Below are positions 26,522 to 33,291 of a DNA stretch of 64,000 nucleotides, in pieces. The stretch lies in NCBI GenBank assembly GCA_944372115.1, contig CALVYH010000003.1, positions 62,001 to 126,000 of the forward strand, read 5' to 3'. A model generated the notes under the pieces. That model ran no database searches, had not been told where the DNA came from, and worked only from the letters and a program-made list of their open reading frames with translations. Position 1 is the stretch's first letter. Each line of letters starts with the position of its first letter. The translations under genes and the position numbers were made by a program. Source of the stretch: an uncultured Bacilli bacterium. GTDB lineage: Bacteria > Bacillota_I > Bacilli_A > RFN20 > CAG-826.

Positions 26522-28333
26522 TTATTTAACTCCTCTTTTAACAAATGCGAAATGTAAAATTAAACTTTGTAAAATTGAGAATATTGCACCAGCAAACCAA
26601 TAAACACCCATTGCTGCAGGAAGATTAAAGCCCATAATAATTATGAAAATTGTCATAACCCATTGGGTAATTTTCATAGTTCTTTGGCTCTTATTCATTG
26701 CATCAGAATTAACTGTTTTAGCAACATTCTTATTTCTCTTTTTATTTAACCATTGTGGTAAAAGCATAGAAACAATTTGTGAAGCACTCATTAAAATAAT
26801 TAAGACTAAAGCAGTCCACCATCCACCTTGAGATGGCCAATTTGCAAAATTAGTCAAAGCACTCCAAATTGAATCAGAAAGATTTAATCCTAAAACAGCA
26901 TCGGTAGCTAAAGATGCACTTCCTTGTAATGCATTCCAAACACAAATAAATAATGGGAATTGAATAATAATTACGAGCATAGACATAAATGGATGTACTT
27001 TATGCTTTTTATAAAGAGCTGCTTGAGCTTGAGCAAATCTTTGTTTATCGTAATCATTTGTATTAGAATTTGGATATTTTTGTTGTAATTTAGCAATTTC
27101 TGGTTGTAAATATGACATTTTTTGTTGTGATAAAGTAGATGGGAAAGTAACTGCCATAAATAAGAATCTAACAATAAGAGTCATTAATAAGACAGCACCA
27201 ACTTGACCCCAACCATTCATTCCAAAAGCATGGGATAAATTTTCGACGCCAACACCAATTGGATAGACAAGTAATCCTTCTAAGAAACCATGTTTAGAAA
27301 AAGCTTCTCCCCATCCTTGCCAGAAATCAACAGCTTTTCCTTCAATTTTAACAGTATTATTGAGTGGATCGTTTGTTAAATTACCATAGAATCCTTCTTC
27401 AACAGTAATACACGTTCTAACATTCATTACTTTTTGATCAAGTAAAGTTTTATAAGCTTTTATAAAGTTAGTGGTCATAACACCATTAACACCAACTTCA
27501 CCATTAGCAATTTCATCGTTCCAATTATTTAAATTTTTATAATAATCAATTGTTTCGTTGCCATTTTCATCAGTTGATAATCCATAATGTTTTAAATATC
27601 CATAATTAGCTAAAATAGATTTTTCTTCTCTTTCTTGGCGCATTGTATCTAATAATTCATTTTTTTCTGCACCATTTTCTAATCCCTTATATCTTTCTAA
27701 TTCTGCTTCACTATATCCATATAAAGCACTATAAGTTAAATTAGAAAAATCGCTATAAATCATAGTATCAATAACGCTCATTTGTGAATTAGCTTCATTA
27801 ACAATTAAAGTTAAAGTTTTTTGATCTAATTCATTATAAAAACCATAAGAAGGAACGATATATCCTTGTGTAGTTGCATTATTAAATAATTCAATAGTTA
27901 AATCATTTAAACCAACATACATTGTATAAGTTGTTTCGTTTTCATCTTCTTCATTAGTTTTTAAACTAACTCTAAGTTCACCAGCATTAACTGAAATAAG
28001 ATTTTCATTGTAAGATTTAAATAATCTATTTTTAAACTCCTCACTATCTTCTAAATAAGTAACTTTTCCTTTATCATCAACAAATTCAAGCTCATCGATA
28101 GTTAATAATTTACTACTTAAACCTGTTGAAGATTGGAAATCTACTAATAATTCGTCAATAGCAAAATTTTCTACATCATTTGATGCAGAATAAAAAGTTG
28201 TATTAATAGGGTCATATGCATATCTAAAATTTGAAGTATCAGCTACACTACAGAAAGAGTTACAGGAAGCTAAAATTAAAGCGACTCCTACTCCTCCTGA
28301 AATTGCAAGTGTATTTCTTAAACTTTTTTTCAT
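26522..28333 (-). CDS. yidC: Membrane protein insertase YidC (lipoprotein with large extracytoplasmic domain)
   Basis: YidC inserts and folds membrane proteins. The conserved core lies in the C-terminal 260 residues, including the hydrophilic-groove arginine in TLIVRFLFM (about residue 385) and the cytosolic hairpin that follows it. The N terminus is a lipoprotein signal with lipobox LASC (Cys24), as in Bacillus SpoIIIJ. Between Cys24 and the core lies an unusual extracytoplasmic region of about 320 residues, so the protein is 603 residues long instead of the usual 260-310 of Gram-positive YidC. It does not look like the Gram-negative P1 domain by eye, though I cannot exclude distant similarity. 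Neighbours rnpA and khpB are standard. Confidence 0.93.
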   Translation of the reverse strand: MKKSLRNTLAISGGVGVALILASCNSFCSVADTSNFRYAYDPINTTFYSASNDVENFAIDELLVDFQSSTGLSSKLLTIDELEFVDDKGKVTYLEDSEEFKNRLFKSYNENLISVNAGELRVSLKTNEEDENETTYTMYVGLNDLTIELFNNATTQGYIVPSYGFYNELDQKTLTLIVNEANSQMSVIDTMIYSDFSNLTYSALYGYSEAELERYKGLENGAEKNELLDTMRQEREEKSILANYGYLKHYGLSTDENGNETIDYYKNLNNWNDEIANGEVGVNGVMTTNFIKAYKTLLDQKVMNVRTCITVEEGFYGNLTNDPLNNTVKIEGKAVDFWQGWGEAFSKHGFLEGLLVYPIGVGVENLSHAFGMNGWGQVGAVLLMTLIVRFLFMAVTFPSTLSQQKMSYLQPEIAKLQQKYPNSNTNDYDKQRFAQAQAALYKKHKVHPFMSMLVIIIQFPLFICVWNALQGSASLATDAVLGLNLSDSIWSALTNFANWPSQGGWWTALVLIILMSASQIVSMLLPQWLNKKRNKNVAKTVNSDAMNKSQRTMKITQWVMTIFIIIMGFNLPAAMGVYWFAGAIFSILQSLILHFAFVKRGVK

Positions 28334-28344
28334 TTAAATTCCCC

Positions 28345-28665
28345 TTAAATATCTCTAAATATATTTTTAAACATTTCGAAATTTTCGTTGTATTTAGAAA
28401 TATCGTAATTTTTTGATATTAAAATAATTAAATCTATATTTTTTGTATAATCAGTCAATTGATCAATCATACTTCTTATTTGCCTTTTGATTTTGTTTCT
28501 AATTACAGCATTTCCATTTTTTTTACTAACTAATAAACCAATTCTGGTATATCCATATTCATTTTTACGAAAATATATAATGAAAAGTGCGTTTCGTTTA
28601 AATTTTCTAAGATTTAATATTTCTTTATATTCGAGATATTTTTTAATAGTATTTTTTTTCTTCAT
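28345..28665 (-). CDS. rnpA: Ribonuclease P protein component
   Basis: RnpA is the small protein subunit of RNase P, which together with the catalytic RNA trims the 5' end of tRNA precursors. The 106-residue basic protein carries the family signature in NAVIRNKIKRQIR (about residues 60-72) and the preceding strand RIGLLVSKKNG. It lies between rpmH and yidC, the invariant gene order of this operon. The gene starts 16 bases after the rpmH stop. Confidence 0.95.
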   Translation of the reverse strand: MKKKNTIKKYLEYKEILNLRKFKRNALFIIYFRKNEYGYTRIGLLVSKKNGNAVIRNKIKRQIRSMIDQLTDYTKNIDLIILISKNYDISKYNENFEMFKNIFRDI

Positions 28666-28681
28666 TAAAACAGCAAAAAAA

Positions 28682-28828
28682 TTAGTTATATAAAGAAACG
28701 ACTAATTGTTTTCTTCCTTTTCTTCTTCTAGCTGCTAAAACTTTTCTTCCATTAGCGGTAGACATTCTTGCTCTAAAGCCATGTGTTCTCATTTTGTGTA
28801 ATTTACTAGGTTGATAAGTTCTTTTCAT
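28682..28828 (-). CDS. rpmH: 50S ribosomal protein L34
   Basis: The 48-residue protein reads [20 protein letters not shown], then a basic helix rich in Arg and Lys ([12 protein letters not shown]). This is the typical L34, slightly longer than the usual 44 residues by a hydrophobic tail ending LYN. It is the first gene of the minus-strand operon rpmH-rnpA-yidC-khpB. An AAGGAG ribosome binding site lies about 10 bases before the ATG at 28828. Being adjacent to dnaA on the opposite strand is the classic arrangement at bacterial origins. Confidence 0.96.
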   Translation of the reverse strand: MKRTYQPSKLHKMRTHGFRARMSTANGRKVLAARRRKGRKQLVVSLYN

Positions 28829-28859
28829 ATCGTTTACGTCTCCTTTTCAAGCATTAAGA

Positions 28860-28889
28860 ATTATATATGTATATATACATATATGTCAA
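28860..28889 (-). promoter_or_regulatory. Sigma-A promoter of the rpmH operon
   Basis: On the minus strand a perfect TTGACA (28889-28884) and a perfect TATAAT (28865-28860) are separated by 18 bases. A 22-base AT palindrome (28863-28884) fills the spacer and overlaps both boxes. This is the strongest promoter match in the window. Confidence 0.85.
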
Positions 28890-29258
28890 ATTCATTTAAT
28901 ATTTTATTGCATATTTAAATTGCTTTCTAAAAAGAAATTTAAAATAAAAAATAATCAACATTAGTGTGTATAACTATACATTTAAAAATGTTAAAAATGT
29001 AAAGATATGCGATATTTATCTTTAAAATTTATGTTGAAAACTTTTTTTGTGTTGAAAACTTTCCACATTTTTAAATGTTGAAAAGCAATTTAAATAAGTT
29101 TTCCACACTCTTTCCACATTTTATTTTGTTGAAAACAACAAATAAACGATGTTATTCGTATATATTTTTAAATTTTAATGTTGAAAACTTTTTCTTCACA
29201 CTTATTCTTATTTAAAAATAATTTTAAAGTGATAAAATTTATCAAAATAAGAAATTTT
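28890..29258. other. oriC, upstream DnaA-box cluster
   Basis: This non-coding stretch between rpmH and dnaA holds at least eight 9-base DnaA-box-like elements. Three read (C/T)TTTCCACA on the plus strand (29059-29067, 29099-29107, 29110-29118). Five read TGTTGAAAA, the reverse complement of TTTTCAACA (29032-29040, 29050-29058, 29076-29084, 29127-29135, 29179-29187). The palindrome TGATAAAATTTATCA (29230-29244) lies just before dnaA. The part from 28890 to 29030 is AT-rich, and I see no gene in it. Together with the cluster after dnaA this forms a bipartite origin of the Bacillus type. Confidence 0.88.
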
Positions 29259-30620
29259 ATGGATATTAGTAATTTAAACACACAAAGAGAAATTTGGGAT
29301 AAAGTTTTAAAAACGATTGATAAAAATGGAAAAACTCCTCGTGGTGCTTCCACTTTTTTTAAGAAAACTTTTATTCATACAGTGCAAGGAAATAAGATAA
29401 TTGTTGGTTGTGAAAATGAAACCACTGCTAATGTTTTAAAAAATAATTTTAAAGATCTTTTCCTAGCAAATGTGTCAACAGTTACTGGGACTAATTTTGA
29501 TATAGTTTTTGTCCCGTTAACTGAATTGAGCGTTAAATCAAAAGATGACATTATTAAAGAAAATGAGCCAAAGTTTTTTAAAGGTTGTTATTTAAATCCA
29601 GATTTTACTTTTGAAAGATTCGTTGAAGGCCCATGTAATACCCAAGCTAGACAAGGTGCATTGTTAGTAGCTTCTAATTTAGGCAAAATGTATAACCCTT
29701 TCTATATACAAGGAGATTCAGGACTTGGTAAAACTCATTTATTGCATGCTATTGCCCATTTCATTAGGGAAAATTTTCCCGAAAAGAAAGTTTTATGCAT
29801 TTCTTCTCAAAATTTCTTTGATGAGTATATTAATTTTGCAAAAAATGCCACAAATGATTTGAATTTAACAGATTATTTAAAATCGTTTGATGTTCTTTTG
29901 ATTGACGATATTCAACAATTAAAAGGAAAAGAAAAAACATTAGATTATTTCTTTGATATTTATCAATATTTTATTAATAATAATCGTCAAATAGTTTTGA
30001 CAAGTGATAGACCACAAAATGAATTAGCTGGTATTCCAAATAGATTAATCACTCGTTTTTTACAAGGCTTAACTGTTTCGATTTCTAAACCTGATTTTTC
30101 CACGTGTAAACAAATTTTATTGAAAAAAATCGAATTTTCTCAATTAGAAAAAGATTTTATTATCGAAGATGCAATTGATTATATTGCTGAAAATTATTCT
30201 TCTTCTATTAGACAATTAGAAGGTATTTTAACACGTCTAACATTCTTTACAACGATTAATAATATTCAAAAAATCGATTTAAGTGTTGTTTTTGATGCAT
30301 TAAATATTAAAGACGTTAAAATTGACAAAAAAAGAAAAGCTGATTCTTCTAAAATTATTAACACTGTAGCAGACTATTATTCAATTTCTACCGAACAATT
30401 AACTGGTACTGCTAGAAAATATCAAGTTTCGTTAGCTAGACAAGTAGCTATTTATCTTATTAGAATAATTTTAGATCTTCCTTATACTGAAATCGGTAAA
30501 TTATTCTCGAATAGAGATCATTCAACAATTATCCATTCAATTTCAAAAGTTGATGAAATGTTGAAAACTGACAGCCAAATTAAGACAGTAATTGATAATT
30601 TAAAAGCAAAATTAACATAA
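29259..30620 (+). CDS. dnaA: Chromosomal replication initiator DnaA
   Basis: DnaA binds its boxes at oriC and opens the duplex. The AAA+ domain has Walker A GDSGLGKTH and Walker B LLIDDIQQL. The C-terminal DNA-binding domain IV shows the diagnostic RDHSTIIHSI motif. I place the start at the ATG at 29259 (453 residues, MDISNLNTQREIWDKV), because domain I homology begins there. An upstream in-frame ATG at 29178 would translate through a DnaA box and adds an unlikely 27 residues. There is no clear Shine-Dalgarno sequence. The gene is flanked by DnaA-box clusters on both sides, and a further TGTTGAAAA lies inside its 3' end (30559-30567). A parS-like site is at 30097-30110. Confidence 0.97.
   Translation: MDISNLNTQREIWDKVLKTIDKNGKTPRGASTFFKKTFIHTVQGNKIIVGCENETTANVLKNNFKDLFLANVSTVTGTNFDIVFVPLTELSVKSKDDIIKENEPKFFKGCYLNPDFTFERFVEGPCNTQARQGALLVASNLGKMYNPFYIQGDSGLGKTHLLHAIAHFIRENFPEKKVLCISSQNFFDEYINFAKNATNDLNLTDYLKSFDVLLIDDIQQLKGKEKTLDYFFDIYQYFINNNRQIVLTSDRPQNELAGIPNRLITRFLQGLTVSISKPDFSTCKQILLKKIEFSQLEKDFIIEDAIDYIAENYSSSIRQLEGILTRLTFFTTINNIQKIDLSVVFDALNIKDVKIDKKRKADSSKIINTVADYYSISTEQLTGTARKYQVSLARQVAIYLIRIILDLPYTEIGKLFSNRDHSTIIHSISKVDEMLKTDSQIKTVIDNLKAKLT
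30097..30110. other. parS-like site 6 (inside dnaA)
   Basis: TTTCCACGTGTAAA differs from the symmetric local consensus at one base. A parS within or beside dnaA is common in Bacillota. Confidence 0.5.
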
Positions 30621-30639
30621 GATTATTAAAATTTATTAA

Positions 30640-30699
30640 CTTTCCACACTTTCAACACTTTCCACACATATTATTATTAATATATAAATAAATAAAGTT
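30640..30699. other. oriC, downstream DnaA boxes and probable unwinding element
   Basis: Three DnaA-box-like 9-mers lie head to tail with no gap: CTTTCCACA (30640-30648), CTTTCAACA (30649-30657) and CTTTCCACA (30658-30666). They are followed at once by a pure AT stretch with a TAT-TAT-TAT-TAA rhythm, then TATATAAATAAATAAA. The arrangement resembles the Bacillus basal unwinding system, in which DnaA boxes direct DnaA onto trinucleotide DnaA-trios in the unwinding element. Boxes are seen; the trio role is inference. Confidence 0.8.
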
Positions 30700-30705
30700 T
30701 ATAAT
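30677..30705 (+). promoter_or_regulatory. Probable dnaN promoter
   Basis: TTAATA (30677-30682), a 17-base spacer and a perfect TATAAT (30700-30705) precede dnaN. The -35 region overlaps the AT-rich unwinding element. A TTAGGAG ribosome binding site lies at 30722-30728. Confidence 0.55.
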
Positions 30706-30735
30706 TATTTAAGTTATATTCTTAGGAGAATAAAT

Positions 30736-31857
30736 ATGAAATTTACAATTATTAGAGAAGAATTTTTAAAAGCGTTATTAAACACATCAAAAATAATTTT
30801 AGGAAAAAATTCCGATCCAATTTTAAACAATGTGAAAATTGATCTTTTTGAAGACCATCTTGAAATAATTGGTTCGAATGGTGAAATTTCAATTAAAAGT
30901 ATTGTTTATAAATATAAAAATGACAAAACATTAATTAGAGATTTAACTCCAGGTTGTATTTTAATTAATGCAAAAATGATAACTGAAATTGTTAGAAAAA
31001 TTGATGCTGATGAAATTAATTTTGTAATAGAAGATAATTCAACAGCAAAAATTCAAACTTTAAAATCAAATTTCAATTTAAATGTAATTAGACCTGAAGA
31101 ATATCGTGAATTAGATTTCGATGAAAATGGTGAACAAGTCACATTATCAAGAGATGAATTCGTTAATTGTATTAATCAAACGTCATTTTCTGCTTCAACA
31201 AAAGATAATCGACCAATTTTACAATGTGTAAATATTGAATCAGATGGTCAATCAGTTCATTTTACAGCAACCGATGGTGCTAGATTAGCAAGAAGAGAAG
31301 TTGAATTATCTTTAGAAAATAGATTTTCCGTTAATATTCCTGCCAAATCTTTAAACGAAGTAGTTAAATCTTTACTTGAAGAAAAACAAGTATCTTTATT
31401 TATTTCAGAAAAGAAAGTTTTATTTAAGCTTGATGATTGTGTAATTACCTCGACGATAGTAGTTGGTGATTATCCAAATACTAAGAATATTATTCCTCAT
31501 AATTATTATTATAAACTTGAGGTTAATTCTAGTGAATTTTTAAAAACTCTTGATAGAATCGTTCTTTTTTCAATTGATAGAGAAAATATTGTTAAATTAA
31601 CTATGAATGAAGAAGAAATAACTGTTTCATCTCGTTCCCAACAAGTTGGTGATGCTAAAGAAAGTTTACAATTATTTAAATATAGTGGAGAAAGATTACA
31701 AATTTCTTTTAATGTTGAATATGTTTCAGCAGCTATAAGAGCATTAAAAAGCGATGATGTAGTTTTATCTTTTTTAGGTGAAATGAAACCATTTACAGTT
31801 ACAAGAAAAGATGACGATAAAGTCATTCAATTAATTACTCCAGTTAGAACTTATTAA
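30736..31857 (+). CDS. dnaN: DNA polymerase III beta sliding clamp
   Basis: DnaN forms the ring-shaped homodimer that tethers DNA polymerase III and other partners to DNA. The 373-residue length and the three-domain clamp fold fit: the N-terminal MKFTIIREEFLKAL, the central conserved NRPILQCVNIE and TDGARLARRE, and a C terminus close to LITPVRTY, which resembles the usual LI(M/V)P(V/M)R. A strong ribosome binding site precedes the ATG. It is the second gene of the universal dnaA-dnaN-recF-gyrB-gyrA order. Confidence 0.97.
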   Translation: MKFTIIREEFLKALLNTSKIILGKNSDPILNNVKIDLFEDHLEIIGSNGEISIKSIVYKYKNDKTLIRDLTPGCILINAKMITEIVRKIDADEINFVIEDNSTAKIQTLKSNFNLNVIRPEEYRELDFDENGEQVTLSRDEFVNCINQTSFSASTKDNRPILQCVNIESDGQSVHFTATDGARLARREVELSLENRFSVNIPAKSLNEVVKSLLEEKQVSLFISEKKVLFKLDDCVITSTIVVGDYPNTKNIIPHNYYYKLEVNSSEFLKTLDRIVLFSIDRENIVKLTMNEEEITVSSRSQQVGDAKESLQLFKYSGERLQISFNVEYVSAAIRALKSDDVVLSFLGEMKPFTVTRKDDDKVIQLITPVRTY

Positions 31858-31871
31858 TTTTCACGTGAAAA
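31858..31871. other. parS-like site 7 (after dnaN)
   Basis: TTTTCACGTGAAAA is a perfect 14-base palindrome in the intergenic gap after dnaN. It is the T-variant of the motif and the closest to the Bacillus form TTTCACGTGAAA. Confidence 0.65.
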
Positions 31872-31885
31872 CTTTCTTTATAAAA

Positions 31886-31909
31886 AGATTTGTTTAAAAA
31901 TCTATTTTT
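31886..31909 (+). terminator. Weak terminator after dnaN
   Basis: A 6-bp stem AGATTT / AAATCT with a 6-base loop is followed by ATTTTT. It may reduce read-through from dnaN into rlbA. The stem is AT-rich, so confidence is moderate. Confidence 0.45.
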
Positions 31910-31942
31910 CCTATACACTTTTAAACAGTGGATTTTTAACTT

Positions 31943-31967
31943 CCTTTAATATATAATATTAAAGGAG
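31943..31967 (+). promoter_or_regulatory. Inverted repeat overlapping -10 box and ribosome binding site of rlbA
   Basis: A perfect 10-3-10 inverted repeat (31943-31965) ends in the AAAGGAG ribosome binding site (31961-31967) and contains a TATAAT box (31952-31957). In read-through RNA from dnaN it would hide the ribosome binding site in a hairpin. A transcript started at the internal TATAAT would lack the left arm and leave it free. Confidence 0.5.
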
Positions 31968-31975
31968 TTTTTTAT

Positions 31976-32203
31976 ATGAGCGAATTAAAACGTGAAAAAA
32001 TTAAAATTGATACTGATTATATTACTCTTGGTCAATTTTTAAAATTTGCTAACGTTATTGAAAGTGGTTCTTTAGCAAAATCCTTTTTATTAGAACACAA
32101 AATTTTAGTTAATAATGAAAATGAAAATAGAAGGGGAAGAAAACTTAGAGAAAATGATTTAATTGATATAGATAACTCTATGTTCTTTGAAATTACAAAA
32201 TGA
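31976..32203 (+). CDS. rlbA: S4-domain protein RlbA (YaaA)
   Basis: This 75-residue protein is a single S4 RNA-binding domain (VIESGSLAKSFLLEHKILVN...RRGRKLRENDLIDI). In Bacillus the equivalent gene yaaA (rlbA) lies between dnaN and recF, as here, and its product has been connected to the ribosome. Its stop overlaps the recF start by 4 bases (ATGA), so translation is coupled. A hairpin can mask its ribosome binding site. Function is inferred from synteny and domain only. Confidence 0.88.
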   Translation: MSELKREKIKIDTDYITLGQFLKFANVIESGSLAKSFLLEHKILVNNENENRRGRKLRENDLIDIDNSMFFEITK

Positions 32204-33291
32204 TAATCGAAAAAATTAAATTAACTAATTTTAGGAATTATAAATCGCTTGCATTATCTTTCGAAAAAGGAATTAACATTTTTTACGGAAGTAATGGAAG
32301 TGGTAAAACTAATTTAGCTGAAGCTATTTATTTTCTTTCGCTTACTAAGTCGTTTCGAACTAGTAATGATTTAGATTTAATTAATAAGGAATCAAATGAA
32401 TTTGCGATTATTAATTCATATATCGAAAAAGGAAGAAATTTTAAAAAAATAGATATTTACGTTTCAAAAAATGGTAAGAAAATTTCTGTTGATGATAAAA
32501 ATATCAATAAAATTTCACTTTTATCTCAAGAAGTTAATGTAATTTATTTTTTACCAAGAGATGTAAATCTTTTTAAAGAATCACCAAAAGTTAGAAGAAA
32601 TTTCTTTAACATCGCTTTATCAAAACAATATAGTGAATATTTAAATCTTTTAAATGATTACGAAAAAGTTTTAAAAATGCGCAACGATGTTTTAAAAGAA
32701 GAAAAACCTAATTTAACTTTACTTGATGTCTATGTTGATCAATTAATTTCTTATTCGATTAAAATTTATCAATATCGAAAAGAATATTTTGATAAATTAA
32801 ATATTTTTTTACCTGAAATATATAAAAAAATATCATTAAAAAAATCTTCAATTAAATTAGTTTATTTACCTTTTATTGATGATTTTAAGAATTTTAAAGA
32901 TATCGCTAAAAAGAAATATAAAGAAGCTTTAGAAAATGATTTAAAAATGAAAAGAACAACTATTGGAGTTCATTTAGAAGATTTTTTTATTCTTTTAGAT
33001 GGTAAAAACATTACTTTATATGGTTCTCAAGGCGAAAATAGAATGGCAGTTTTATCTTTAAAACTTGTTCCATATTTCTTAATTAACGAAAAAGAAAATA
33101 AACCGATTGTCATTTTAGATGATGTATTAAGTGAACTTGATGAAAATAACAAAATGAATTTATTAAATTTTTTAAAAGCATTTGAGCAAGTGTTTATTAC
33201 ATCAACAAACAAAATATTTAAAGAAAACATAACTAATTATCTAGTTTTAAATAACAATGTCTCAAAGGAGGAAAGTTATGAAGGAAGATAA
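32200..33291 (+). CDS. recF: DNA replication and repair protein RecF
   Basis: RecF is an SMC-like ATPase that, with RecO and RecR, loads RecA at single-strand gaps. The 363-residue protein has Walker A YGSNGSGKTN near residue 30, the ABC-type signature GSQGENRMAV near residue 275, and Walker B VILDDVLSELD near residue 305. The C-terminal 14 bases overlap the gyrB start and contain its ribosome binding site just upstream, so the genes are tightly coupled. Length and motifs are complete. Confidence 0.96.
   Translation: MIIEKIKLTNFRNYKSLALSFEKGINIFYGSNGSGKTNLAEAIYFLSLTKSFRTSNDLDLINKESNEFAIINSYIEKGRNFKKIDIYVSKNGKKISVDDKNINKISLLSQEVNVIYFLPRDVNLFKESPKVRRNFFNIALSKQYSEYLNLLNDYEKVLKMRNDVLKEEKPNLTLLDVYVDQLISYSIKIYQYRKEYFDKLNIFLPEIYKKISLKKSSIKLVYLPFIDDFKNFKDIAKKKYKEALENDLKMKRTTIGVHLEDFFILLDGKNITLYGSQGENRMAVLSLKLVPYFLINEKENKPIVILDDVLSELDENNKMNLLNFLKAFEQVFITSTNKIFKENITNYLVLNNNVSKEESYEGR

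Noticed and set aside
29178-29258. In-frame upstream ATG extending DnaA by 27 residues
   Set aside because: The extension translates a DnaA box and has no family similarity; DnaA domain I begins at the ATG at 29259.
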